Assembly: GCF_014836935.1 (NCBI RefSeq)
Contig: NZ_JACSPW010000010.1
Location: 1 to 64,000, forward strand
Length of the DNA: 64,000 bases
Direction of reading: 5' to 3'
Origin: Solibacillus merdavium
GTDB taxonomy: Bacteria > Bacillota > Bacilli > Bacillales_A > Planococcaceae
A program made the position numbers and the translations under genes. This document shows positions 26,181-34,317 of the stretch, one piece after another. Under the pieces are notes generated by a model. It made no database searches. It had not been told where the DNA came from and saw only the letters and a list, made by a program, of their open reading frames with translations. Position 1 is the stretch's first letter. Every line of letters starts with the position of its first letter.

Positions 26181-26699
26181 TCACCACGTATCTTCATCAT
26201 CTTTTAACATCTTATCATTTACTTGTTTGCTTTTCTTCACAGCTGATTGATGGCCAATAAATAAAAATAGCGCTAGAAACGGTGCGTAAATAAGCAATGA
26301 AATTAAAAATACCATAAAGAAATATTCTATCGCCTGGGCATTACTGTCTGCATAGTTGATGCCACTATTTAATCCCATTGCTAAAGCGATTACGACACCA
26401 GTAAAAATGCCGATAAAAATAGTCTTGGTGCTATAGCGGAATTTACTATTCGCATCATGGATTTCAACCTCTTCCGATAAAACCCCCGTATACATCGCGC
26501 GGTAACTATAATAAATACCGCATGCTATTAGGATAATAAGTTCAGTTGCTATATACTCGACACCGCGACCGTAAATAATCATTTTAGTAATTAATGAAAT
26601 AAGACAAATAATGGATACGATGTAGTAAACTTCACGATAAATTTTGTTTTGGATATTTTGTACACGTTCATCAACAATTTTACGATTAAATAACCCCAT
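26181..26699 (-). CDS. DUF6773-like membrane protein
   Basis: 172 aa with four hydrophobic helices (about 28-45, 52-66, 94-112, 128-148). The cytoplasmic N-terminus is MGLFNRKIVDERVQNIQNKI and the C-terminal tail is Lys/Asp-rich. The DERV..Q.NKIY opening is typical of membrane proteins encoded with XRE regulators in Firmicutes. Function unknown. RBS AAGGGGCG. First gene of the two-gene operon. Confidence 0.8.
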   Translation of the reverse strand: MGLFNRKIVDERVQNIQNKIYREVYYIVSIICLISLITKMIIYGRGVEYIATELIILIACGIYYSYRAMYTGVLSEEVEIHDANSKFRYSTKTIFIGIFTGVVIALAMGLNSGINYADSNAQAIEYFFMVFLISLLIYAPFLALFLFIGHQSAVKKSKQVNDKMLKDDEDTW

Positions 26700-26732
26700 A
26701 AATAACGCCCCTTTATTCTATTTGATAATTTC

Positions 26733-26767
26733 ATTATACAATATAAATTACATAATGCAATTTATAT
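26733..26767 (-). promoter_or_regulatory. operon promoter with embedded operator dyad
   Basis: On the minus strand TTGCAT (26760-26755), 16-nt spacer, TATAAT (26738-26733). A perfect dyad ATATAAATT-N9-AATTTATAT (26741-26767) covers the spacer and -35, an ideal place for XRE autorepression. Confidence 0.7.
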
Positions 26768-26882
26768 ATGTCATAAAGTGATGTATTTTTTGCTTTGAAA
26801 ATACGTTCAAATGACTATTAATGTATTTTAATTAATGATATGTTATTTTCATACAATTATTTTAAATGCGGAGGGTATATAA

Positions 26883-27365
26883 ATGCTTGATACGATTAGA
26901 AGTGTTAGCGATGGGGATCAAATTATAGAAGTAATTCATGCAGCGTTTAAATGTTATGAAGATGATCCGATGCCCTCGAGTGCGTTAATTGAAACGGCAT
27001 CAACAATTAAAAAAGAGCTTGAAAGTAATGTACTAATATTTGGTGCAGAAGTTCTAGGACAGCTTGCTGGGGTTGTAAAGGTTAGATGTTTTAAAGATCA
27101 TTTTTATTTTTCAAGGTTATCAGTGTTGCCTGAATTCCAAGGGCAAGGAATAGCAAGTGCGATTGTAAGATATATTGAAAAGCAGGCAATACAAGAGCAG
27201 ACGCCTTATGTACGCTGCAAAGTTCGGAAATCGGAAGGGGATAATATTCGTTTGTATAAGAAGCTGGGGTACCATATTTCACAAGAAGAAGTAATGACGA
27301 GCCCATTAGGTTTTGTTATGGAGACGGTAACGATGGAAAAGGAGATTGATTGGGAAGGAAATTAA
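26883..27365 (+). CDS. GNAT N-acetyltransferase
   Basis: 160 aa. The acetyl-CoA-binding segment is FSRLSVLPEFQGQGIASAIV (about 76-95), followed by the family helix IRLYKKLGYHISQEE (about 120-134). RBS GGAGGG, 8 nt before ATG. Monocistronic. Substrate unknown. Confidence 0.88.
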   Translation: MLDTIRSVSDGDQIIEVIHAAFKCYEDDPMPSSALIETASTIKKELESNVLIFGAEVLGQLAGVVKVRCFKDHFYFSRLSVLPEFQGQGIASAIVRYIEKQAIQEQTPYVRCKVRKSEGDNIRLYKKLGYHISQEEVMTSPLGFVMETVTMEKEIDWEGN

Positions 27366-27399
27366 ACCACCAACAAGATTACTGTTAGTGGCTGTATGA

Positions 27400-27831
27400 T
27401 TATTTCACCTCTATACTAAACACATAAGAGGCACTTCCTTTACTCCAACGACTGGAAACGACATAAATATAAACGCCGCGTTCTTTTGGGGCAGTAATTG
27501 TATTATCCACAAATTCTATTTCACCTATATTGTCATTGTTCCAAACTGATATAGAAATCTCTTCGGTTGGTTTTTTATTAAACTTGATTTGAAGTTTGCT
27601 TTGGGGTGCCACAACCGTTGGAACTACTCCCTTTTCCTTTATTTGTTCGGAAGGTGAAATGTAATCGACACATTGCTGTCGCCAGATTTCATTCCAACAA
27701 TAAGAACTTTTCAAAACCGTCACTCTTCTATCATCTGTAGTAACCGATGCATTAGGCACACCGCTATTTGTCGTGATAAAAATGACTATAATTACAATGG
27801 AAAGCAGAGCGCCTATTCTAAGAGCCTTCAT
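27400..27831 (-). CDS. secreted hypothetical protein
   Basis: 143 aa with an N-terminal hydrophobic segment (about 5-22) acting as signal anchor and a mature beta-rich domain. Two cysteines (C45 in SYCWNEIW and C54 in QQCVDY) could form a disulfide. The C-terminal part (GVYIYVVSSRWSKGSASYVF) resembles the end of an immunoglobulin-like strand sandwich. RBS AGGAGAGGTG. Not recognised beyond that. Confidence 0.65.
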   Translation of the reverse strand: MKALRIGALLSIVIIVIFITTNSGVPNASVTTDDRRVTVLKSSYCWNEIWRQQCVDYISPSEQIKEKGVVPTVVAPQSKLQIKFNKKPTEEISISVWNNDNIGEIEFVDNTITAPKERGVYIYVVSSRWSKGSASYVFSIEVK

Positions 27832-27860
27832 ACATCACCTCTCCTTGGGAAAATAGGTAA

Positions 27861-27893
27861 GGATCTATCTGGAAAGTAGACTTAGATAGATCC
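27861..27893. terminator. hairpin between convergently ordered minus-strand genes
   Basis: GGATCTATCT...AGATAGATCC, 10-bp perfect stem between the amidohydrolase stop and the next minus-strand gene. The T-tract is weak on either strand. Confidence 0.55.
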
Positions 27894-27905
27894 TGAAAAC
27901 AATTT

Positions 27906-29078
27906 TTATTTTATTACTCCATGGAGCGTTAAGGCTTGTAAAAAGACTTCACTAATATGAAGCATAGATTGCTCATCAACATCAAATTTCGGATGGTGAT
28001 GCGGGTAAATAGCATTAATGTCGTCATTACCGCCACCAACAAAGAAGAATGTACCGGGCTTTTCCTGCAAATAATACGTGAAATCTTCAGCACCCATACG
28101 AGGCGGTACATTGACAACTTGAAGCTCAGGTAAATTGTTCGAAACAGCTTCACGTAATGCAACTGTTTCAGTAGGATGATTGTATACAGCATCATAGCCG
28201 CGTGTATAGTGGAAATCGAGCTGGGCATCGTACTGAATTTCAATTGCTTTACATAAGTTATTTAGTTTTTGCTCTACCATATTGCGTACGTCCGGATTAA
28301 AAGTACGTACAGTCCCTGTTAAATAAGCTTTATCAGGAATAACATTGCCGACTGTACCACTCTCGATTTTGCCGACGGTAATTACAGCGGATTCAATTGG
28401 ATCGGCATTACGGCTAACAATTGGCTGCACACCAAACACAAATTGTGCTGCTGCCATAATCGGATCAATCGTTTCGTGCGGAGATGCGCCGTGACCTCCT
28501 TTTCCTTGAATCGTCAGTTCGAAAAAGTCTGCAGCGGCCATTGAATAGCCTTCACAAAACAGTACCGTACCAACCTCGCTCCAGGATGAAACATGCGCCC
28601 CATATACGTAATCGACACCTTCCAAACAACCTGCCTCTACCATCGCTTTTGCCCCACCAGGAACAACTTCTTCAGCGAACTGGTGAATAAAAACGATATT
28701 GCCGTGTAGAATTTCTCGTGCATCGGCAAGTGCTTTGGCTAAACCAAGAAGCGCAGCAGTATGAATATCGTGTCCACACGCATGACTTACCCCATCAATT
28801 TTAGATTTGTAGGACACATCCTTTTCATCTTGAATCGGAAGTGCGTCAAAATCTGCACGAAATGCAATAGTTGGTCCATCATAAGCCCCTTTTAGAAACC
28901 CAACAACGCCATTACCGCCAACGTTTTCTTTTACTTCAATGCCTAATGAAGCAAGTTTATCAGCGATAAGTTTTGGTGTATTTACTTCTTTAAAAGAAAG
29001 CTCAGGATACATGTGTAAATGTCTACGGATTTCAATCATCTCATCAAAATTGGCTTGTAGCTTTTCTAAAATGCTCAA
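27906..29078 (-). CDS. M20-family amidohydrolase (N-acyl amino-acid / hippurate hydrolase type)
   Basis: About 390 aa metallohydrolase. Metal-site motifs seen are HACGHDIHTAALLG, HQFAEEVVPGGAKAM and, near the end, PHHHPKFDVDE. The lid/dimerisation domain is in the middle (GKGGHGASPHETIDP). It cleaves an amide bond of an N-acyl amino acid or similar; exact substrate unknown. The start is set at TTG 29078, with AGGGGTGG 5 nt before it; a GTG at 29087 lies directly on that RBS. The gene is 18 bp behind a GNAT gene on the same strand, so they are probably co-transcribed. Confidence 0.9.
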   Translation of the reverse strand: MSILEKLQANFDEMIEIRRHLHMYPELSFKEVNTPKLIADKLASLGIEVKENVGGNGVVGFLKGAYDGPTIAFRADFDALPIQDEKDVSYKSKIDGVSHACGHDIHTAALLGLAKALADAREILHGNIVFIHQFAEEVVPGGAKAMVEAGCLEGVDYVYGAHVSSWSEVGTVLFCEGYSMAAADFFELTIQGKGGHGASPHETIDPIMAAAQFVFGVQPIVSRNADPIESAVITVGKIESGTVGNVIPDKAYLTGTVRTFNPDVRNMVEQKLNNLCKAIEIQYDAQLDFHYTRGYDAVYNHPTETVALREAVSNNLPELQVVNVPPRMGAEDFTYYLQEKPGTFFFVGGGNDDINAIYPHHHPKFDVDEQSMLHISEVFLQALTLHGVIK

Positions 29079-29096
29079 TTCATCCACCCCTAAATT

Positions 29097-29636
29097 TTAT
29101 AGTTGTAACGCTTCCCACTCTTCTCGTAAAACCCCCATACGAATTGAATCATAATATTGACCATCATAATAGCGGACTTTACGAATACGTGCTTCCATTT
29201 GCATGCCGAGTTTTTCACCTACACGAATCATACGTTCATTGCCTGACCAAGTTGTGAGTCCAACCCGAACAAGTGGCATTGACTCAAATAAATGTCCAAT
29301 CCATAATTTCAATGCGCGTGTGCCAATACCTTTGCCCCACGAGCCAGCTTCGTGTAAAACAATGCCGATTTCGAGCCATTTGGAAGGCTTATGCTCCCAG
29401 TAATACGTAATAATTCCGCGTACTACACCAGCTACTTCAATAACCCAATAGCTATCATCGCCAATCCAATCGCGCTTTGTTTGAATGAAGCTTTCGTAAG
29501 GCATAGCTTTATGCGGATAGTAGGGTGCATCCCACTTTTTCCATTCAGGCTGTTCCTCTTTATATATAAGCTCCCATAAGCGTTTCATATCATTTTCTAC
29601 AATTGGTCGAATCGTTAAATCTTGATCTTTATACAT
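29097..29636 (-). CDS. GNAT N-acetyltransferase
   Basis: 179 aa. Acetyl-CoA motif IGIVLHEAGSWGKGIGTRAL (about 91-110) and a C-terminal motif NERMIRVGEKLGMQMEARIR (about 129-148), as in RimJ/SpeG-like acetyltransferases. RBS AGAGGAGAA. It is upstream of, and probably co-transcribed with, the M20 amidohydrolase, an attractive acyl-transfer/acyl-removal pairing (inference). Confidence 0.88.
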   Translation of the reverse strand: MYKDQDLTIRPIVENDMKRLWELIYKEEQPEWKKWDAPYYPHKAMPYESFIQTKRDWIGDDSYWVIEVAGVVRGIITYYWEHKPSKWLEIGIVLHEAGSWGKGIGTRALKLWIGHLFESMPLVRVGLTTWSGNERMIRVGEKLGMQMEARIRKVRYYDGQYYDSIRMGVLREEWEALQL

Positions 29637-30073
29637 TGTTCTCCTCTTTTCAAGTGTTCTTTTTTGTAATAGATTGAAAAGAGCATAGTTCTACTTTCCA
29701 ATCACCTAGGTTGTGTGTTTCATTAAGTTCATTAATTTCTATTTATTAACTTAATATTATTTTATCAGAAAATTAAATCAATTATTAGTGGTGTTTCATT
29801 AAAAAAGGAATATGAAGATGAGCCGTGTTTGGGATGGCTCTCTTGCTGTTTTTAGGAAATATTCGATTTTAATAGAAAATAAATGATATTTATAAGAGAA
29901 TTATTGTAATAGATAATAAAAGTAGGGGTAAAAGGTAAAGATTAATGAAAATGAGCCGAGTTTAATGATAAGAACTATTAATATTGCTTATTAAGAACTA
30001 TAATAATCCATTAAAGCGTAATGGGAATATAAATAATAATAGAATATCAATAAATTAAAAGTGAGGTGGAGAA
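29637..30073. other. spacer with a repeated mini-ORF start
   Basis: No sizeable gene. At 29818-29886 a 22-codon ORF (MSRVWDGSLAVFRKYS...) follows AAAGGAA and contains the dyad GAGCC/GGCTC. The sequence ATGAARATGAGCCG-GTTT occurs at its start and again at about 29945, where it reads MKMSRV then stop. The rest is AT-rich, with the GGDEF/EAL gene promoter presumably in the last 100 bp. Confidence 0.45.
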
Positions 30074-31777
30074 ATGGCTGTGGTAGAGCAAACAAATGTC
30101 CTAGGATCCATCCAACTGACAGTAGAAGAATTACAAAATATAAAATTGGCATTAGATGAAGCCTCTATTTTAGCTGTTACTGACCAGCGCGGTGTAATTA
30201 CAATGGTTAACGACCGATTTTGTGAAATATCTAAATATGAAAGAAATGAGCTTATTGGACAGGATCACCGACTGTTAAACTCAGCTTACCACCCAAAAAC
30301 TTTTTTTAAGGAAATGTGGCGCACAATTGGTTCTGGACAAACTTGGCATGGTGAAATTTGTAACTGTGCAAAAGATGGTTCAATATATTGGGTGCAAACG
30401 ACTATCGTGCCATTTCTAAATTCCAAAGGAAAACCGTATCAATACATTTCCATTCGTTCAGATATTACAGCTCGGAAGAAAATCGGAGAAATGATACATA
30501 TCGCCCATCATGATGATTTGACAGGACTGCAAAATCGCCGACAATTAATAAATGACTTAAATAAATTGATAGAAGTAGAAAATCAGCCATTCACACTTAT
30601 GCTGTTTGATGTAAATCGTTTTAAAAATATTAATGATGGTTTAGGTCATCATATAGGTGATATTTTTTTGGTTGAAATAGCCCAGCGAATGAAAACATTA
30701 AATAGTGATGAAGTCACTTTTTACCGGTTAAGTGGCGATGAGTTTGTTTGTATTTTAAAGGAACCCGAATTACTGGAAAAAATTGCGGATGACCTCCAAA
30801 ATAAAATTCAGCGGCAATTCGATTTAAATAATCATAAATTTTATGCATCAATTAGTATTGGAGCCGTGAATTACCCCGAACACGGTCAGTCAGCGCAGGA
30901 TATCCTAAAATATGCAGATATTGCGATGTATGAAGCGAAGAAAAGCAATAATAAAGGCTATGTAATTTATAAAAAGCAGCAACGTTTTTCTCATAACCAA
31001 ATGCTGAAATTAGAGACGAGATTGCATGATGCAATTATTAACGAGGCTTTTGAGCTATATTACCAGCCTAAAGTAAATTTGCAGACGAATAAAATTGATG
31101 GAATGGAAGCCCTAATTCGTTGGTTTGATGAGGAGCTTGGCTTTGTGGCCCCGGATGAATTTATACCATTTGCAGAAGAGGTTGGTTTTATAACAGACAT
31201 TAGTGAATGGGTAATTGCTACGGCTGGACGTCAAGTTATGGAATGGAACAAACAATTTAACTTAAAACTACGTGTCGCGGTTAATATTTCGCCAAGCCAT
31301 TTAAAAGCAGAAGATTTTATTGAGCGTTTGAAAAATATACTAAAGACCAATGATATTTCGCCAAGTTCATTGGAAATAGAAATTACCGAAATGAGCTTTT
31401 TAGATCAAAATACAGATTTACTGAACACGATAATGCAATTGAAAGAAATGGGTATTACATTAGCCATTGATGATTTTGGTACAGGGTACTCATCATTGAG
31501 CTATTTAAAAAGATTTCCGGTTGATCTACTGAAAATCGATCGGTCGTTCATCCATGAAATGTATAAAAATGAAGCGGATGTTGCAATGGTCTCAGCTATT
31601 ATAACGTTGGCGCGGGCACTTGATTTAAAGATAGTTGCAGAAGGTGTAGAAGAAAACAAAGACTTGTTGCTACTACGTGAATTTAACTGTGAGTTTGTCC
31701 AAGGTTACTATTACAGCCGACCATTAAATATTGAGGATTTTTCAAAACGTTTAAGTGAGAAGGGTATACGAGTATAA
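30074..31777 (+). CDS. PAS-GGDEF-EAL c-di-GMP turnover protein
   Basis: 567 aa, cytoplasmic. PAS/PAC sensor at about 18-140 (TWHGEICNCAKDGSIYWVQT, as in Aer-like PAS domains). The GGDEF domain (about 150-300) has signature SGDEF instead of GGDEF and no RxxD inhibitory site at the usual place. The EAL domain (about 320-560) has all expected residues: EALIRW, EITE, DDFGTGYSSLSYLKRF, KIDRSFI, AEGVE and the final QGYYYSRPL. Phosphodiesterase activity is therefore likely; cyclase activity is uncertain. RBS GAGGTGGAG. Confidence 0.9.
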   Translation: MAVVEQTNVLGSIQLTVEELQNIKLALDEASILAVTDQRGVITMVNDRFCEISKYERNELIGQDHRLLNSAYHPKTFFKEMWRTIGSGQTWHGEICNCAKDGSIYWVQTTIVPFLNSKGKPYQYISIRSDITARKKIGEMIHIAHHDDLTGLQNRRQLINDLNKLIEVENQPFTLMLFDVNRFKNINDGLGHHIGDIFLVEIAQRMKTLNSDEVTFYRLSGDEFVCILKEPELLEKIADDLQNKIQRQFDLNNHKFYASISIGAVNYPEHGQSAQDILKYADIAMYEAKKSNNKGYVIYKKQQRFSHNQMLKLETRLHDAIINEAFELYYQPKVNLQTNKIDGMEALIRWFDEELGFVAPDEFIPFAEEVGFITDISEWVIATAGRQVMEWNKQFNLKLRVAVNISPSHLKAEDFIERLKNILKTNDISPSSLEIEITEMSFLDQNTDLLNTIMQLKEMGITLAIDDFGTGYSSLSYLKRFPVDLLKIDRSFIHEMYKNEADVAMVSAIITLARALDLKIVAEGVEENKDLLLLREFNCEFVQGYYYSRPLNIEDFSKRLSEKGIRV

Positions 31778-31834
31778 CTATCCACGCATGTTGATGTATA
31801 TTAATTTTGTGAAAAGTTTTAAGAAGCTAAGAAT

Positions 31835-31880
31835 AAAAAGCCATGGCTTGCCCTAAAAACTGATAGAAAAACCATGGCGG
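31835..31880 (-). terminator. terminator of FAD oxidoreductase gene
   Basis: GCCATGG...CCATGGC stem; on the minus strand it is followed by TTTTTATT. Confidence 0.7.
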
Positions 31881-31884
31881 TTAC

Positions 31885-33096
31885 TTATTTAATTCCATAT
31901 TTCCGGTCTAATGTGACAATACGTGCGTCGTCATTTGGTCGATTCATAATTAAGTCAGCTATAATTTTCGAGCCGAGCATGCTATAAACTGTGCCATTGC
32001 CGCCAAAGCCAAGCAAATAATAATGATTTGGGTCTTCTGGATGTTGCCCGATAAATGGAAGGTGGTCTAAAGATTCCCCGAACGATGCACAATATTTGTA
32101 TGGTGCATGAAACGTTTCGTCAGGCAATAACTCATGGAGTTTATCGATTAGCTCACGTGCCATCGCGTCGACTACTGTTTCATGTTTGGCGGGTGATGAT
32201 TTTCTTTCATCCAACCCACCGATAATAATGCGATTGTCCACCGTTTTTCTCATATATAAATATGGACGGGCCGTTTCCCAAATTAGTGCATCCTCAAACC
32301 AGCCTTTAAAGCTTGGTTTTTGCTCGGTAACAATCGCATAGGAGCGATTAATGTCAGCGCCCTTTATTGTTGCATACGGGAGCCGCTCATAACCTGTTGT
32401 ATAGACGATCCGTGATGCTTTAAAGTCACCATTCATTGTTCGCAGAATAATCTCATTTCCTTCGTTTTCAATCACATTGGCGTACGTATGTTCAAATAAA
32501 TCCATTCCTTGCCCTATTAGCTGTTCTGCTAAGGAAACAACAAATTTATAAGGATTTATTTCTGCATCATCATTCGTGTACAATGCAGCAGGCGCTTTAA
32601 AAGGCAACCGCTTTTCTACGACAAGTTCGTTCCAGAACTCAGCAGGAAAACCGTGTTTTATTAACATCTCACATTCTTTTTCCAGTACTTTTACATCGCC
32701 TTTTTTACTTGCATAACAAATGCTCGGGCGTCGAATAAAATCTGCCTGATCGAGCAATGAATGTGCTATTTCCTCTAATTGGTCTACGGCTTTATAGCAA
32801 AGTTTATAAAAGCGCACTGCATCCTCTTCACCTATCAATTCGCTTAATTCATGTAGCTGGATGTCATTTGAATATTGGAGGAGTCCAGTATTGGCGGCAG
32901 TACTGCCAGAGCCAATTTCGTTTCGTTCTAACACGGCTACTTTTAAGCCCTCATCAATCAATGCCTTCGCTGTTAATATTCCACTCATTCCAGCACCGAC
33001 CACGATGACATCGTAATGCGGTCTAATGGGTGGGTTCGAATGTTGTTTTTTAACGAATGTACTCGGCCAAAACAATAAGCCGTTGTGTAATTCCAT
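31885..33096 (-). CDS. FAD-dependent oxidoreductase (DAO family)
   Basis: 403 aa. The FAD-binding Rossmann motif is near the N-terminus (YDVIVVGAGMSGILTAKALI, about 28-47) and continues with VLERNEIGSGSTAANTGLL. A substrate domain sits in the centre, and the C-terminal FAD loop is LLGFGGNGTVYSMLGSKI (about 366-383). This fold covers glycine oxidase, sarcosine oxidase and glycerol-3-phosphate dehydrogenase relatives. The N-terminal 27 residues with FWPSTF are an extension typical of the YurR-like subgroup. RBS AGGGGGAC. Monocistronic. Confidence 0.88.
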   Translation of the reverse strand: MELHNGLLFWPSTFVKKQHSNPPIRPHYDVIVVGAGMSGILTAKALIDEGLKVAVLERNEIGSGSTAANTGLLQYSNDIQLHELSELIGEEDAVRFYKLCYKAVDQLEEIAHSLLDQADFIRRPSICYASKKGDVKVLEKECEMLIKHGFPAEFWNELVVEKRLPFKAPAALYTNDDAEINPYKFVVSLAEQLIGQGMDLFEHTYANVIENEGNEIILRTMNGDFKASRIVYTTGYERLPYATIKGADINRSYAIVTEQKPSFKGWFEDALIWETARPYLYMRKTVDNRIIIGGLDERKSSPAKHETVVDAMARELIDKLHELLPDETFHAPYKYCASFGESLDHLPFIGQHPEDPNHYYLLGFGGNGTVYSMLGSKIIADLIMNRPNDDARIVTLDRKYGIK

Positions 33097-33222
33097 ATAT
33101 AGTCCCCCTTGAGATGATCTAGAGAATATTTCCCGTTCTTTACTATTTCTAATCTTGGAATTTTTAGATTAAATAAATATGGGTAAAGAGGAAAGAATAG
33201 AAATTAGAAGGAGGTATAGTAG

Positions 33223-33882
33223 ATGGATCCTTATATTTTTGGATTTTTTGCATTAGCTTATATTGTTATCTTAATTTGGGGAATTACGAAACATAAAAAA
33301 ACAGCCTCGGCAATTATATTTTTTGTCATCCTTGCCCTTATTTATGATAATGCAATATTAGCGGTAGGACACTTGTTTGGAGAAGGGGAGTTACTAAAAA
33401 ATTTAAGCTATGGACGATTCTGGCTTCACGCAATCTTTACCCCAACATTGATTATTTTTTCATTATTCGTTATGAGAGAAGCGAACATTCAGTTTGCCTA
33501 TAAAAAATGGGTTGCCTTTTCATTTGGTGCTTTATGGATTTTGGCAATGATTGTCGAGTATTTTACGGAGCTAAGTGGTCTTGAACTCGCACCACAAGAG
33601 TCATATGGGGTACTTAACTATAGTACAACTGAAGCCGCATCAGGACCTCCACTCATGATTTTAATAGTTCTTGTAGCATTATTAATCGCTGCAATTATGC
33701 TTGCTTGGAAAAGAAAGTGGTGGTGGATGCTTGTCGGAACAATCTTTATGACAATTGGCAGTGCGTTCCCGCTCGATATCGGGAGCGATGCGATTACAAA
33801 TGCATTCGAATTATTTTTAATTGCAACGTTAATGTGGACAGCCATTCATTTTTCAAATGAAAGAGAGCATAAAAGATATTAA
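33223..33882 (+). CDS. polytopic membrane protein
   Basis: 219 aa with about six or seven hydrophobic helices, few charged residues and short loops. Conserved-looking pieces are NAILAVGHLFGEG, GRFWLHAIFTPTLI and SGPPLMILIVLVA. Not assigned to a family. RBS GAAGGAGGT. A GGGTAA at 33181 with TTTTTA 14 nt upstream could be a weak sigma-B promoter. Confidence 0.7.
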   Translation: MDPYIFGFFALAYIVILIWGITKHKKTASAIIFFVILALIYDNAILAVGHLFGEGELLKNLSYGRFWLHAIFTPTLIIFSLFVMREANIQFAYKKWVAFSFGALWILAMIVEYFTELSGLELAPQESYGVLNYSTTEAASGPPLMILIVLVALLIAAIMLAWKRKWWWMLVGTIFMTIGSAFPLDIGSDAITNAFELFLIATLMWTAIHFSNEREHKRY

Positions 33883-33888
33883 TAAATA

Positions 33889-33926
33889 ATTGTGCTAGTT
33901 TTTTACTTAGCACAATTATTTTTTGT
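33889..33926 (+). terminator. terminator
   Basis: TTGTGCTA...TTAGCACAA stem followed by TTATTTTTTG. Confidence 0.85.
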
Positions 33927-33947
33927 ACACTACCTTGCAATGAACAT

Positions 33948-33964
33948 TAGTGTTTGATACACTA
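33948..33964. promoter_or_regulatory. PadR operator candidate
   Basis: Perfect dyad TAGTGT-ttgat-ACACTA 38 bp before the padR start, in the promoter region (TTGATA and TATATA boxes around it). Autoregulation is usual for PadR proteins. Confidence 0.6.
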
Positions 33965-34001
33965 CTGTATATAAAACAATAGTGAGGTGTGAGGTGAAGT
34001 A

Positions 34002-34316
34002 GTGAATCCTCAATTTAAAAAAGGTGTATTAAATTTATGTGTACTCGCCTTGTTAGAGCAGAAAGATATGTACGGATATGAGCTTGTCCAGGCGATCTCA
34101 ACACAAATAGAAATTTCAGAAGGCTCGGTCTATCCGTTATTGCGCAGGCTCACAAAAGATGGGCTTTTCACAACGTACTTAATGGAGTCTACAGAGGGAC
34201 CGCCACGCAAATATTATCAAATTACCGAACAAGGCATTGAACAACTAAACAGCTTACGTAATGAATGGGAAAGTTTTATTTCAGGTGTAAATACTTTAAT
34301 TCAAGGGAGCAAATAA
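34002..34316 (+). CDS. PadR-family transcriptional regulator
   Basis: 104 aa winged-helix protein: GVLNLCVLALLEQKDMYGYE at the start, recognition helix SEGSVYPLLRRLTKDGLF (about 45-62) and the wing/dimer helix EGPPRKYYQITEQGIEQL. GTG start at 34002 with GAGGTG 5 nt upstream. It ends 1 bp before the next gene, forming the widespread PadR-HAAS operon in which the regulator controls a membrane or surface protein. Confidence 0.93.
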   Translation: MNPQFKKGVLNLCVLALLEQKDMYGYELVQAISTQIEISEGSVYPLLRRLTKDGLFTTYLMESTEGPPRKYYQITEQGIEQLNSLRNEWESFISGVNTLIQGSK

Positions 34317-34317
34317 A

